DNA from: Endobacterium cereale
GTDB taxonomy: Bacteria; Pseudomonadota; Alphaproteobacteria; Rhizobiales; Rhizobiaceae
Assembly (NCBI RefSeq): GCF_009617585.1
Contig: NZ_WIXI01000022.1
Coordinates: forward strand, 248,001 to 312,000
Direction of reading: 5' to 3'
Length of the DNA: 64,000 bases
Shown: positions 28,622 to 37,413 of the stretch, in pieces
How positions within the stretch are numbered: the first letter of the stretch is position 1
Layout of the letters: every line of letters starts with the position of its first letter
Notes under the pieces: model-generated
What the model saw: only the letters and a program-made list of their open reading frames with translations
The model's database searches: none
What the model was told of the DNA's origin: nothing
Position numbers and translations under genes: made by a program

Positions 28622-29719
28622 ATGGGACGCATACTGGTCGAGAAGGATGTCGAGGCAGCGGTAAAGGGCGGTTCCGTTTATGCCGCCGGTGGCGGCGGCT
28701 GGGCGGATCATGGACGCATGCTGGGTTATGCGGCCGTGGCCGTGGGCAAGCCGGAACTGGTATCGATCGACGAATTGAAGGACGACGACTGGGTGGCAAC
28801 CGCCGCCGCGATCGGCGCACCCGCCTCGACCACGCCTTGGGAAATGCGCGGTGTCGACTATATCCGCGCCGTCCAGATCCTGCAGGAAACCTTAGGCGAA
28901 AAGCTGTCGGGCCTGATCATCGGCCAGAACGGCAAATCCTCAACGCTGAATGCCTGGCTGCCTTCCGCCGTGCTCGGCACGAAGGTGGTGGATGCGGTGG
29001 GCGACGTTCGTGCTCACCCGACCGGCGACATGGGCTCGATCGGCATGGCGGGTTCTCCCGAACCGATGATCCAGACGGCAGTCGGCGGCAACCGCGAGGA
29101 GCACCGTTATATCGAGCTTGTCGTGCGCGGTGCGACGGCAAAAATTTCGCCGGTGCTGCGAACGGCGGCCGATCAGTCCGGCGGGTTCATTGCCTCCTGC
29201 CGCAATCCGTTGCGAGCTTCTTATGTGCGCAGCCACGCGGCGCTGGGCGGCATCTCACTGGCACTGACACTGGGCGAAGCGATCATCGAGGCGGAAAAAC
29301 GAACTGGTTCGGCCGTGATCGACGCGATCTGCAAGACGACCGGTGGCGAAATCATTGCCGAGGGCGAGATTACCGCCAAGGATGTCGTTTACACCCCGGA
29401 AGCCTTCGATATCGGCACCATTACAATCGGTACCGGCAACAAGGCAGCGGTGCTGCATGTGATGAACGAATACATGGCGGTGGAAGATGCCGGCGGCAAT
29501 CGCGTCGCAACCTTTCCCTCCGTGATCACCACGCTGTCCCCCGACGGCGAGCCGCTGAGTGTGGGCCAGCTATCGGTCGGCATGAAGGTTTTTGTTCTGC
29601 ATGTGCCGATGGAGATTTTGCCGCTGTCTTCCAGCGTGCTTGATCCGACCGTTTATCCTTACGTGGAGAAGGCGATGGGAATCGAGATTGCGAAATATGC
29701 GCTGGCAGAGCGCCGATAG
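28622..29719 (+). CDS. DUF917 (S-methyl thiohydantoin desulfurase family) protein
   Basis: This 365-residue protein matches the DUF917 family: an N-terminal AAGGGGWADHGRMLGY, GVDYIRAVQIL, VVDAVGDVRAHPTGDMGSIGMAG, and the beta-rich C-terminal domain with NEYMAVEDAGGNRVATFP. As far as I recall, Pfam now names this family after S-methyl thiohydantoin desulfurase, which replaces the S-methyl group with oxygen to give a hydantoin. The start is preceded by GAGGAGAG and lies 4 bp after the amidase stop. It is the gene that best suggests that the pathway handles a sulfur-substituted imidazole. Confidence 0.85.
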   Translation: MGRILVEKDVEAAVKGGSVYAAGGGGWADHGRMLGYAAVAVGKPELVSIDELKDDDWVATAAAIGAPASTTPWEMRGVDYIRAVQILQETLGEKLSGLIIGQNGKSSTLNAWLPSAVLGTKVVDAVGDVRAHPTGDMGSIGMAGSPEPMIQTAVGGNREEHRYIELVVRGATAKISPVLRTAADQSGGFIASCRNPLRASYVRSHAALGGISLALTLGEAIIEAEKRTGSAVIDAICKTTGGEIIAEGEITAKDVVYTPEAFDIGTITIGTGNKAAVLHVMNEYMAVEDAGGNRVATFPSVITTLSPDGEPLSVGQLSVGMKVFVLHVPMEILPLSSSVLDPTVYPYVEKAMGIEIAKYALAERR

Positions 29720-29777
29720 CAAAGCGGAGTTTGCGGCAGGGCCCCGCCCGATCAAATTTCCACACGAGGAGACCCGC

Positions 29778-31439
29778 ATGCCCAAACCCAATTCACGTCA
29801 CCCCAGCTTCCCCATTCCCGGCGGGCCGGACCTGCGCGCCAAAGGCTGGCGGCAGGAGGCCCTGCTGCGGCTTCTGGAAAACGTGCTGTCGGTGGGCGAG
29901 GACCCGGACAATCTCGTGGTCTATGCCGCACTCGGCAAGGCGGCGCGCAATTGGGCGGCGCATAAAGCCATTGTCGAGACACTGACGACGATGCACGAAG
30001 ACCAGACACTGCTGATTCAATCCGGCAAGCCGGTGGGGCTGATGAAGACCCATGCAAAGGCGCCGCTCGTCATTATGGCCAATTGCAACATCGTCGGCCA
30101 ATGGGCGAAGGCCGAGTATTTTTACGAGCTGGAGCGCAAGGGGCTGATCTGCTGGGGCGGGCTGACTGCTGGCGCCTGGCAATATATCGGCAGTCAGGGC
30201 GTCATTCAGGGCACGTATGAAATTTTCATGCGGATCGCCGAGCGCCGGTTCGGTGGAGATCTGGCCGGTCGTTTTATCCTGACCGCAGGTCTTGGCGGCA
30301 TGGGGGGCGCGCAACCGCTCGCCGGCCGCATGGCAGGAGCGGCGATCCTGTGCATCGATATCGACCCGGAACGCGCCGCCAAGCGCAAGGCGATCGGTTA
30401 TCTTGACGAGATTGCCCCCGATCTCGATGCGGCACTGGCGATGATCGATGCGGCGGTGAAGGAGAGGCGTGCCATCTCCATCGGTCTCGTCGGCAATGCG
30501 GCAGCACTTTACCCGGAAATTTATCAGCGCGGCATCGTGCCGGATATCGTCACCGACCAGACCTCGGCACATGACCTAGTTTACGGCTACGTGCCGAAGG
30601 GCATGGATCTGGCAACGGTCAAAAGCCTGCGCAAGGATGGTCAGGGCCAGTTGATGGCGGCAAGCCGCGCCTCGATCGTTGACCATGTTCACGCCATGCT
30701 GGATTTCCAGACGGCCGGTTCGGAAGTGTTCGACAATGGCAACCTAATCCGCACGCAGGCGCGTGAGGGGGGCGTGGCCAACGCATTCGACATCCCGATT
30801 TTCACCGAAGCCTATCTTCGGCCACTGTTTGCCCGCGCCATCGGCCCCTTCCGTTGGATGGCGCTCTCGGGCGAAGCCAGCGACATCGCTCGCATTGATG
30901 ATTTGCTGGTAGAAATGTTCCCGGACAATAAAATCATCACCAACTGGGTGCGGCTGGCCCGTGAAAACATCCCGTTCGAGGGATTGCCGGCACGCATCGC
31001 ATGGCTGGGCCATGGCGAGCGTACAGCCTTGGCGCTCAAGGTGAACGCACTGGTGGCGAAAGGCGAACTGGCCGGACCGATCGCCTTTTCCCGCGATCAT
31101 CTCGATGCCGGCGCCATGGCGCATCCAAACATCATGACCGAGCGGATGAAGGACGGATCGGATGCGATTGCCGACTGGCCGCTGCTGGATGCGATGATGT
31201 TGTGTTCTTCAATGGCGGACCTCGTGGTCGTGCATTCCGGCGGAGGCGGTTATGCCGGTTACATGACCAGTTGCGGCGTAACGGTGGTGGCCGATGGAAC
31301 GGCCGAAGCCGAAGAGAGGCTCGACAATGCGCTGACCAATGATACGGCACTGGGCGTCATCCGGTATGCCGATGCCGGTTATGACGAGGCGCTGGACGAG
31401 GTGGAGAGGAAGGGCGTACCGCATATCAAGCTGGGGTAA
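29778..31439 (+). CDS. Divergent urocanate hydratase (HutU-fold), probable (S-methyl)thiourocanate hydratase
   Basis: This 553-residue protein has the urocanase layout, including the NAD-binding TAGLGGMGGAQPLAGRMAG, the QSGKPVGLMKTH and GGLTAGAWQYIGSQG regions, and RDHLDAGAMAHPN. The active-site stretch differs from ordinary HutU: where HutU reads HHGGGVGMGYSQHAG this protein has VHSGGGGYAGYMTSCG (His486 to Gly500). This suggests a different imidazole substituent. It would hydrate thiourocanate or its S-methyl form using bound NAD. No hutH, hutI or hutG of the regular histidine pathway is nearby. Start at 29778 is chosen for the CGAGGAGA ribosome site. Confidence 0.87.
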   Translation: MPKPNSRHPSFPIPGGPDLRAKGWRQEALLRLLENVLSVGEDPDNLVVYAALGKAARNWAAHKAIVETLTTMHEDQTLLIQSGKPVGLMKTHAKAPLVIMANCNIVGQWAKAEYFYELERKGLICWGGLTAGAWQYIGSQGVIQGTYEIFMRIAERRFGGDLAGRFILTAGLGGMGGAQPLAGRMAGAAILCIDIDPERAAKRKAIGYLDEIAPDLDAALAMIDAAVKERRAISIGLVGNAAALYPEIYQRGIVPDIVTDQTSAHDLVYGYVPKGMDLATVKSLRKDGQGQLMAASRASIVDHVHAMLDFQTAGSEVFDNGNLIRTQAREGGVANAFDIPIFTEAYLRPLFARAIGPFRWMALSGEASDIARIDDLLVEMFPDNKIITNWVRLARENIPFEGLPARIAWLGHGERTALALKVNALVAKGELAGPIAFSRDHLDAGAMAHPNIMTERMKDGSDAIADWPLLDAMMLCSSMADLVVVHSGGGGYAGYMTSCGVTVVADGTAEAEERLDNALTNDTALGVIRYADAGYDEALDEVERKGVPHIKLG

Positions 31440-31453
31440 CGCGCGTTCCAAAA

Positions 31454-32728
31454 CTACCGCGCCGCCAGCATTTTTGCGCCAAGGCCGCAGATGATGGCGA
31501 CCACCAACATGCCGACGGTGAAGCTGACGATGGCAGGCCATCCGGCAGCGGCAAAGAAGACCCCACCAACTGTGCCGGCAATGCTGGAGCCCATGTAATA
31601 GGCGAGTAGATAAAGCGAGGAGGCATGGCCCTTGGTGCCGCGCGCCAGTTTTGCGACTTGCGCGCTCGCAAGCGAATGGCTCATGAAAAAACCGATGGTC
31701 AGAAGCACGATGCCGGCGATGATCAGCGGCAGCGGCGAAAACAGCGTCAGCAGGCAACCAATGGCCGCCGTCAGCAAGCCGACCGGCATGACCCTGAACG
31801 CGCCAAAGCGATCACCCAGTCGACCGGCGCCCCATGAAGCAAGGATACCGAAGACGTAGACCGTGAAAATCATGCCCAGCGCCGTCTGGCCGAGATTGTA
31901 TGGTGCCGCGACCAATCTGTAGCCGATGTAATTATAGCTGGTGACGAAGGCGCCCATCACCAGAAAGCTGACGGCAAACAGGCATGGCAAAGCCGGATTG
32001 CGCATGTGACCAAGCCACGCGGAGAGATGGAATTTTGGATCAAAACCACGATGCGGCGTGAAATGGCGCGAGGGCGGCAGCAGCCTGAAGAAGCCGATAG
32101 CGGCTGCAAGTCCAAGCAGGCCCATGATGGCAAGCGCCGGTCGCCAGGTGAACATTTCCACCAGTGTGCCGGTGACGACGCGGCCGCACATGCCCCCGAA
32201 GGCCGTGCCTGCGATATAAAGCCCAACCGTAGCGCCAAGCCCGCGCGGCTCTACCTCTTCCGCCAGATAGGCCACGGCAACAGCCGGAGCGCCACCCAGC
32301 AGAAAACCCTGCAGCGCCCGGATGACCAGAAGCAGGTTCCAGTCCGTGATCATGGAACAGATGATGGTACAGATGGCCGAACCGAGCAGCGATGCGAACA
32401 TCAGGCTGCGCCGGCCGAACTGTTCGGAAATGGCGGCGGCCAGAAAGATGGAGAAGGCGAGAAAACCCGTGCAGAGCGACAGAGACAGCGAGCTTGCGGC
32501 CGGTGTGACACCAAAATCATGCGAGAACAACGGCATCAGCGGCTGCACGCAATATAGCAGCGAAAATGTTGCGAAACCGGACAGGAACAGCGCGATGCTG
32601 GCGCGATTATAGGCGCAACTGCCTTTGGCCAAATAGTCCGGCTCGATGGGATTAGCGAGAACCGGTGCCGGCTGAAGCGCCTGTGGGGGAATGGGCTGAT
32701 CGAGCGTGTTTTCCGCGACGCGAAACAT
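31454..32728 (-). CDS. MFS transporter (YnfM/YgaY-type)
   Basis: This 424-residue permease has 12 predicted transmembrane helices after a ~40-residue Pro-rich cytoplasmic leader. The MFS loop motif between helices 2 and 3 reads AAISEQFGRRSLMFA, and the helix 8-9 counterpart GAGRLGDRFGAFRVM. Substrate is unknown. It is divergent from a LysR regulator 109 bp away, the usual arrangement for a regulated transporter, and its stop is 14 bp from that of the urocanase-like gene, so it could serve the catabolic operon. Confidence 0.9.
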   Translation of the reverse strand: MFRVAENTLDQPIPPQALQPAPVLANPIEPDYLAKGSCAYNRASIALFLSGFATFSLLYCVQPLMPLFSHDFGVTPAASSLSLSLCTGFLAFSIFLAAAISEQFGRRSLMFASLLGSAICTIICSMITDWNLLLVIRALQGFLLGGAPAVAVAYLAEEVEPRGLGATVGLYIAGTAFGGMCGRVVTGTLVEMFTWRPALAIMGLLGLAAAIGFFRLLPPSRHFTPHRGFDPKFHLSAWLGHMRNPALPCLFAVSFLVMGAFVTSYNYIGYRLVAAPYNLGQTALGMIFTVYVFGILASWGAGRLGDRFGAFRVMPVGLLTAAIGCLLTLFSPLPLIIAGIVLLTIGFFMSHSLASAQVAKLARGTKGHASSLYLLAYYMGSSIAGTVGGVFFAAAGWPAIVSFTVGMLVVAIICGLGAKMLAAR

Positions 32729-32837
32729 GTCTGCTTGCCTTCAAAATACCTCCCGGAAAACGATCTACGCCGCCCCTCGCCATTAGTCCAATATATGATA
32801 CAGTCAATCTTGATAGGTTTTACAGATGGCCTGACAT

Positions 32838-33737
32838 ATGGAACTCCGGCACATCCGCTATTTTCTAGCCGTCGCCGAGGCCGGCAATTTTACCCGCGCG
32901 GCACAAGCGCTCGGCATCGGTCAACCGCCGCTTAGCCAGCAGATCCGCGATCTCGAAAACGAAATTGGTGTGCAGCTGTTTCACCGCGTGCCGCATGGGG
33001 CGGAATTGACAGCGGCCGGCGCAGCGTTTCTGCAGGAGGCGAAGGGTGCCATTGCCGCCGCCGAGCGCGCAAAATTGGCGGCGCTGCGTGCCAGCCGCGG
33101 CGAAACGGGACGGCTTATGCTGGGATTTACCGCCTCCGCCGCCTTTACGCCGGTTGTCAGCGGCGTGATCCGCCGTTATCGCGCCACATGGCCCGACGTC
33201 GACCTGTCGCTCACGGAAATGAACAGCAATCTGCTGTTGGACCGATTGATGCGTGGCGAACTGGATGCCGTTTTCATTCGCCCCGGACTGGAGGACCCGA
33301 AGGATGTGAGGCTGCGACGCCTACCGGATGAACCGATGCTGGTGGCCTTACCCATACAACACCGGCTGGCAGCACATCGCCGACTGCCGCTTTCTGCACT
33401 TGCCGGCGAACCATTCGTCGTGTTTCCGCGCCAGGTGGGATTGAGCCTCTATAACGACATCGTGCTTGCCTGCCGCGCCGCCGGCTTCGAACTCAATGTG
33501 CGGCAGGAAGCGCCACAGATGACGGCGGTGGTCAACCTCGTCGCCGCGGATCTCGGCATATCGGTCGTGCCGGCGTCACTGGCACAGATTCGGCTGGAAG
33601 GCGTGACCTACAGACCTCTGGAAGGCGAACCATTGGTAGCGCGGCTGGCATTGGCGATACTGAAAAACCAGCGGTCGCCATTAACCGCAAATCTTGAAAG
33701 TCTGCTGCCACGCCAGAAAACCTATGACGACCATTGA
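32838..33737 (+). CDS. LysR-family transcriptional regulator
   Basis: This 299-residue regulator has the LysR winged helix at the N-terminus (MELRHIRYFLAVAEAGNFTRAAQALGIGQ... in its typical order, with QPPLSQQIRDLENEIG) and a periplasmic-binding-like effector domain (about 90-290) resembling the CatR/BenM subgroup. It should bind the 109-bp spacer and regulate itself and the divergent MFS gene. The effector molecule is not predictable. Confidence 0.93.
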   Translation: MELRHIRYFLAVAEAGNFTRAAQALGIGQPPLSQQIRDLENEIGVQLFHRVPHGAELTAAGAAFLQEAKGAIAAAERAKLAALRASRGETGRLMLGFTASAAFTPVVSGVIRRYRATWPDVDLSLTEMNSNLLLDRLMRGELDAVFIRPGLEDPKDVRLRRLPDEPMLVALPIQHRLAAHRRLPLSALAGEPFVVFPRQVGLSLYNDIVLACRAAGFELNVRQEAPQMTAVVNLVAADLGISVVPASLAQIRLEGVTYRPLEGEPLVARLALAILKNQRSPLTANLESLLPRQKTYDDH

Positions 33738-33788
33738 CGACGTCACTGGTGCACAGCCATCATTCCGCCCTGATCTTCATTCTTTGTT

Positions 33789-33806
33789 AAAGGAATACAT
33801 TCCTTT
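33789..33806 (+). terminator. Short inverted repeat followed by T-rich tract after the LysR gene
   Basis: AAAGGAAT and ATTCCTTT are separated by two bases and followed by TTTCTTT. This could be a weak terminator for the LysR gene or an operator for the gene starting at 33828; the tiny loop argues against a strong terminator. Confidence 0.3.
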
Positions 33807-33827
33807 TTCTTTGCCTCTGGAGGCCTC

Positions 33828-35243
33828 ATGGCGCTTGGCGCTTCGCACCGCTTGACTGACGGCGTCGCTGCCGTCGAAACCATGACCCGTTTTGCGCTGG
33901 CCGTGCTAGCGCTGGCCTCCGGCGTCTATACCTATCTGGGCGCACGCACGATCCTCGACGGATCACCGACGGCGGTATTTTTCGCCGCCATCATCTATTC
34001 CGTTTCGGTCTCTGTCGGCATCTATGCCTTCTGGTCCTACATGATGCGGTTCTATCCGCATGTGACGAGCCGCACCGGACGCACCGGCCTTTTGTTCGTG
34101 ATGGCTGCAGGCTGCGCGATGATCATGGCGATGTCGAGCTGGCTGAATGCCGCCGCCCTTGCCGGCTCCGCTGCGGTGGAACGGCATCTGGCCCGTTCGG
34201 TTGAAGATTACTCCGCTGACCTCGATCGCGCTCACCAGAATGCGCTGGCCGCACAAAGCCTACTGCCTGATATCCAGCGCGCTTCCGAACGCTTTTCCCA
34301 ATTGGCCGGCGTCGAGCGCCAGTCCGGTTCACTGACGGGCACCACCGGTTCCGGCAGCGTCGTGCAGTTGCTGACCCAGATGTCGGCGCAGATGAAATCG
34401 CTGGAAGGCAATATCAATGCCTCGCGTGAGCAGGTCAGCGAACTGGTGGAACAGGGCCAGAAGCGGCTAGAGACGATGCGCACCATCCTCTCGACACCGG
34501 GCGCCATCGAGCCGCGTGCCGACCAGTTTTCGGCGGAAGCGGTGGCACTCACCAATGTCATGACGCAGCTTTCGCAGATGTCCGTTGCGCCCTCGATCCG
34601 TCGTGCCGCCGACGACCTTTCGCTCGGCTTCATCGCGCCGGTTCCGGACGGCGCGGCACCCGACCTCGTCAACCGCCAGAACCAGGTGATGGAGACGGTG
34701 AAGGCGTCCGTCGCCTCACAATCGAAGGCGCTGGCCAAGGCAGCCGACGAAATCCTAGAGCGACCGCCCGCCGCCGAGCGCCGTTTCGTGCCTATGTCAC
34801 CGGCCGAAGCCGTGCTGCAATATGCCTATGACTTCATTCCGGCATGGGCCGGCGCCATTTCCATCGACCTTCTGCCCGGCGTGATGGTGTTCATCCTTGC
34901 GATCGTTCACGGCTCCATTCGCCGGCAGGAAGAAGGCATGTCTTTTGCCGAACGACTGACGGTGGCCGAACTGATGGAAACGCTGGCGCTGCAGAAGGCG
35001 ATTTCGGAAAAAGGAGCTGAGGCGAAGGTGAGTGAGGCTGCGACAGCTGAAGAGGTAGCGCTGGCCGCAGCCGACGCACGTGCGCAACGAGAACACGAAG
35101 CTGACAACCGGACCGAATACCGGGATGACGAGCACTTTTCACGCGACGATCATCATCAGCGGACAACGGAAGGCGACGACACCCATCACGCCACCAATGT
35201 CGCGAGCTTCGATCCGGCGAAAAATCCGCGCAAGGGCCCTTGA
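33828..35243 (+). CDS. Membrane protein with periplasmic coiled coil and His/Asp-rich tail, function unknown
   Basis: I do not recognise this 471-residue protein. Three transmembrane helices lie at about 20-38, 49-70 and 87-105, then a ~200-residue helical, coiled-coil-prone region rich in Gln, Ala and Glu (about 115-320), a fourth hydrophobic segment (about 340-365), and a charged cytoplasmic part ending in a His/Asp-rich tail (for example RDDEHFSRDDHHQR). The tail could bind metal. The ATG is preceded by TGGAGG. The following ClpP-fold gene starts 3 bp after its stop, so the two proteins probably act together in the membrane. Confidence 0.75.
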   Translation: MALGASHRLTDGVAAVETMTRFALAVLALASGVYTYLGARTILDGSPTAVFFAAIIYSVSVSVGIYAFWSYMMRFYPHVTSRTGRTGLLFVMAAGCAMIMAMSSWLNAAALAGSAAVERHLARSVEDYSADLDRAHQNALAAQSLLPDIQRASERFSQLAGVERQSGSLTGTTGSGSVVQLLTQMSAQMKSLEGNINASREQVSELVEQGQKRLETMRTILSTPGAIEPRADQFSAEAVALTNVMTQLSQMSVAPSIRRAADDLSLGFIAPVPDGAAPDLVNRQNQVMETVKASVASQSKALAKAADEILERPPAAERRFVPMSPAEAVLQYAYDFIPAWAGAISIDLLPGVMVFILAIVHGSIRRQEEGMSFAERLTVAELMETLALQKAISEKGAEAKVSEAATAEEVALAAADARAQREHEADNRTEYRDDEHFSRDDHHQRTTEGDDTHHATNVASFDPAKNPRKGP

Positions 35244-35246
35244 TCC

Positions 35247-36101
35247 GTGAACCAGTTCAGCCGATCCGTCGCCACCAATGCCACGGCCGAGCCAAAACCG
35301 CGTCGCAGCCTGAAACAGGTTCTGGTGTCGATCGATGACGGCGCGATCATGCGCACGGCCTTCTACATGCTGCTGGGTGCGGCGGTGACCTTTCTCGCCG
35401 TCGATGTCTATGAGGTGGCCACCACCAAGACGGATACAAGCCTGCCCGGTCACGATCCGCTGACGACGGATGCGCCTGTTCTGCCGCCGGCACTGACCGA
35501 GGGCAAACCGCATGCACCACCGGTGGAGCCGGCAAGCCCGGCCGAGGTGCTGCGCAAGCCGATTACGTTTAACCTGATCGGCGGCGGCGTTCTGCTGGCT
35601 GAAGGAGCGATAGATCCCGGTGCAGCCGAGCGTTTCAAAACGGAAATCGAAGCGCGTGGCGAATATGTGAAGACGGTGGCGCTTAATTCTCCGGGTGGCT
35701 CGGTGGAAGACGCGATTGCCATGTCGAAACTGGTCCGCGAAAAGAAGCTGGTCACGAGGGTCAAGGAAAAGGCGCTCTGCGCGTCTTCATGCCCGATCGT
35801 GTTTGCCGGCGGCGTGATACGGATTGCGGAAAAGGATGCCGTGATCGGCGTGCATCAGGTTTTTAACGGCAGCCGCGAGCGGCCTTCGCCGGAAGAGGCG
35901 ATGTCGGCGGCGCAATCCACAACGGCACGGATTGCCCGGCATCTGGAAGAGATGGGCATTGGCGCCGGCGTCTGGCTAAAGGCGCTAGAGACACCGCCGG
36001 ATCGGCTTTATTACCTGACGCCGAAGGAACTGGCGGATTTCAAGCTGACCACGCCGGGCGTGACGCCGGCTGCGGCTGCTACCCCCGCACGTCGCCCCTG
36101 A
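35247..36101 (+). CDS. Membrane-anchored ClpP-fold (COG3904-like) periplasmic protein
   Basis: This 284-residue protein begins with GTG, has one transmembrane helix (about 35-55), a Pro-rich linker (65-105) and a ClpP/crotonase-fold domain. Conserved parts are NSPGGSVEDA (147-156), KALCASSCPIVFAGG (175-189) and IGVHQVF (200-206). The Ser in CASSC and His203 are plausible catalytic residues of a serine peptidase, and the two Cys four residues apart could be disulfide-linked. The domain should face the periplasm. It is coupled to the preceding membrane protein. Substrate unknown. Confidence 0.8.
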   Translation: MNQFSRSVATNATAEPKPRRSLKQVLVSIDDGAIMRTAFYMLLGAAVTFLAVDVYEVATTKTDTSLPGHDPLTTDAPVLPPALTEGKPHAPPVEPASPAEVLRKPITFNLIGGGVLLAEGAIDPGAAERFKTEIEARGEYVKTVALNSPGGSVEDAIAMSKLVREKKLVTRVKEKALCASSCPIVFAGGVIRIAEKDAVIGVHQVFNGSRERPSPEEAMSAAQSTTARIARHLEEMGIGAGVWLKALETPPDRLYYLTPKELADFKLTTPGVTPAAAATPARRP

Positions 36102-36187
36102 TGACCAGACCTCACGCCGTACATTTCGTACGATTGCAACTTCTGCCTCAAAGGCTTAGCTTCCGGCCAACATTTTAGGGCAGAGCC

Positions 36188-37396
36188 ATGGATCTTTCGG
36201 GCAAGCGTATTCTTCTTATCATCAGCGGCGGCATCGCGGCCTATAAAAGCCTCGACCTGATCCGCCGGTTGCGCGAACGCGGCGCCGAGGTGCGGCCGGT
36301 GATGACACAGGCAGCGCAGGAATTCGTTACGCCGCTTGCCGTCGGCGCATTGTCCTCCGGCCATGTTTATACCGAGCTGTTTTCACGCGAAGACGAACAG
36401 GATGTCGGGCATATCCGTCTGGCGCGCGACTGCGATCTCGTTCTGGTGGCGCCAGCAACGGCCAACCTGATGGCAAAGATGGCGCATGGTCTGGCTGATG
36501 ATCTCGCCAGCGCCGTGCTGCTTGCCACCGACCGGCCCGTTCTGATCGCACCGGCAATGAACCCAAAAATGTGGGAGGCGAAGGCGACACGACGCAATGT
36601 CGAAACGCTGAAAGCAGACGACATTGCCTTCATCGGGCCGATGGCGGGCGAGATGGCCGAAAGCAACGAGGCGGGTGTTGGTCGAATGGCCGAGCCGCTA
36701 CAGATAGTTGATGCCGTCATCGCGAAACTGGATACCGGGCCGAAGCCGCTCCTAGGCCGCAAGGTGATCGTTACCTCCGGACCGACACATGAGCCGATCG
36801 ACCCGGTGCGCTACATCGCCAATCGTTCCTCCGGCAAACAGGGGCATGCGATTGCTGCGGCCTTGGCGAAACTCGGTGCGGACGTGATGCTGATTTCCGG
36901 CCCGGTGACAATCGCCGATCCGGCTGGCGTGACCGTGCTGCGCGTGGAATCGGCACGCGACATGCTGGCTGCCGTGGAAGCGCAATTGCCGGCGGATATC
37001 GCCGTGATGGTCGCGGCAGTGGCGGACTGGCGTGTGGCGGCATCGGCGGACCAGAAGATCAAAAAGCAGCCGGGCGAGGCACCTGCGCCGCTGGCGCTGA
37101 CGGAAAACCCGGACATTCTGAAAACTGTCGGCCATCATGCACAACGGCCCAGGCTGGTTGTCGGGTTTGCCGCCGAAACCGAAAATGTGGAAACTAACGG
37201 CCGCGCCAAGCTGGAGCGCAAGGGCGCTGACATGATCGTCGCCAACGATGTATCACCTGAAAACGGCGTGATGGGCGGTGACCGCAACCGTGTCAACATC
37301 ATCTCGGCCGATGGAATCGATGTGTGGCCCGACCTTGCCAAGGATGATGTGGCCGAACGTCTGGCGGCATTGATTGCGGCACGGTTTGCCGGCTGA
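36188..37396 (+). CDS. coaBC: Bifunctional phosphopantothenoylcysteine synthetase/decarboxylase
   Basis: CoaBC carries two steps of coenzyme A synthesis: CoaB joins cysteine to phosphopantothenate, and CoaC decarboxylates the product using FMN. The 402-residue protein has the CoaC half (about 1-190) with GGIAAYKSLDLIRRL and the substrate-recognition PAMNPKMWE, and the CoaB half with SGPTHEPIDPVRYIANRSSG and VAAVADWR. In related genomes it follows ubiB closely; here about 12 kb lies between them. Confidence 0.95.
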   Translation: MDLSGKRILLIISGGIAAYKSLDLIRRLRERGAEVRPVMTQAAQEFVTPLAVGALSSGHVYTELFSREDEQDVGHIRLARDCDLVLVAPATANLMAKMAHGLADDLASAVLLATDRPVLIAPAMNPKMWEAKATRRNVETLKADDIAFIGPMAGEMAESNEAGVGRMAEPLQIVDAVIAKLDTGPKPLLGRKVIVTSGPTHEPIDPVRYIANRSSGKQGHAIAAALAKLGADVMLISGPVTIADPAGVTVLRVESARDMLAAVEAQLPADIAVMVAAVADWRVAASADQKIKKQPGEAPAPLALTENPDILKTVGHHAQRPRLVVGFAAETENVETNGRAKLERKGADMIVANDVSPENGVMGGDRNRVNIISADGIDVWPDLAKDDVAERLAALIAARFAG

Positions 37397-37413
37397 AACA
37401 CGGGGGTGCGGAT

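Noticed and set aside
29778..31439. Ordinary histidine utilisation (hut) operon
   Set aside because: hutI, hutG and a MIO-containing hutH are absent, while DUF917, hydantoinase and carbamoylase genes are present.
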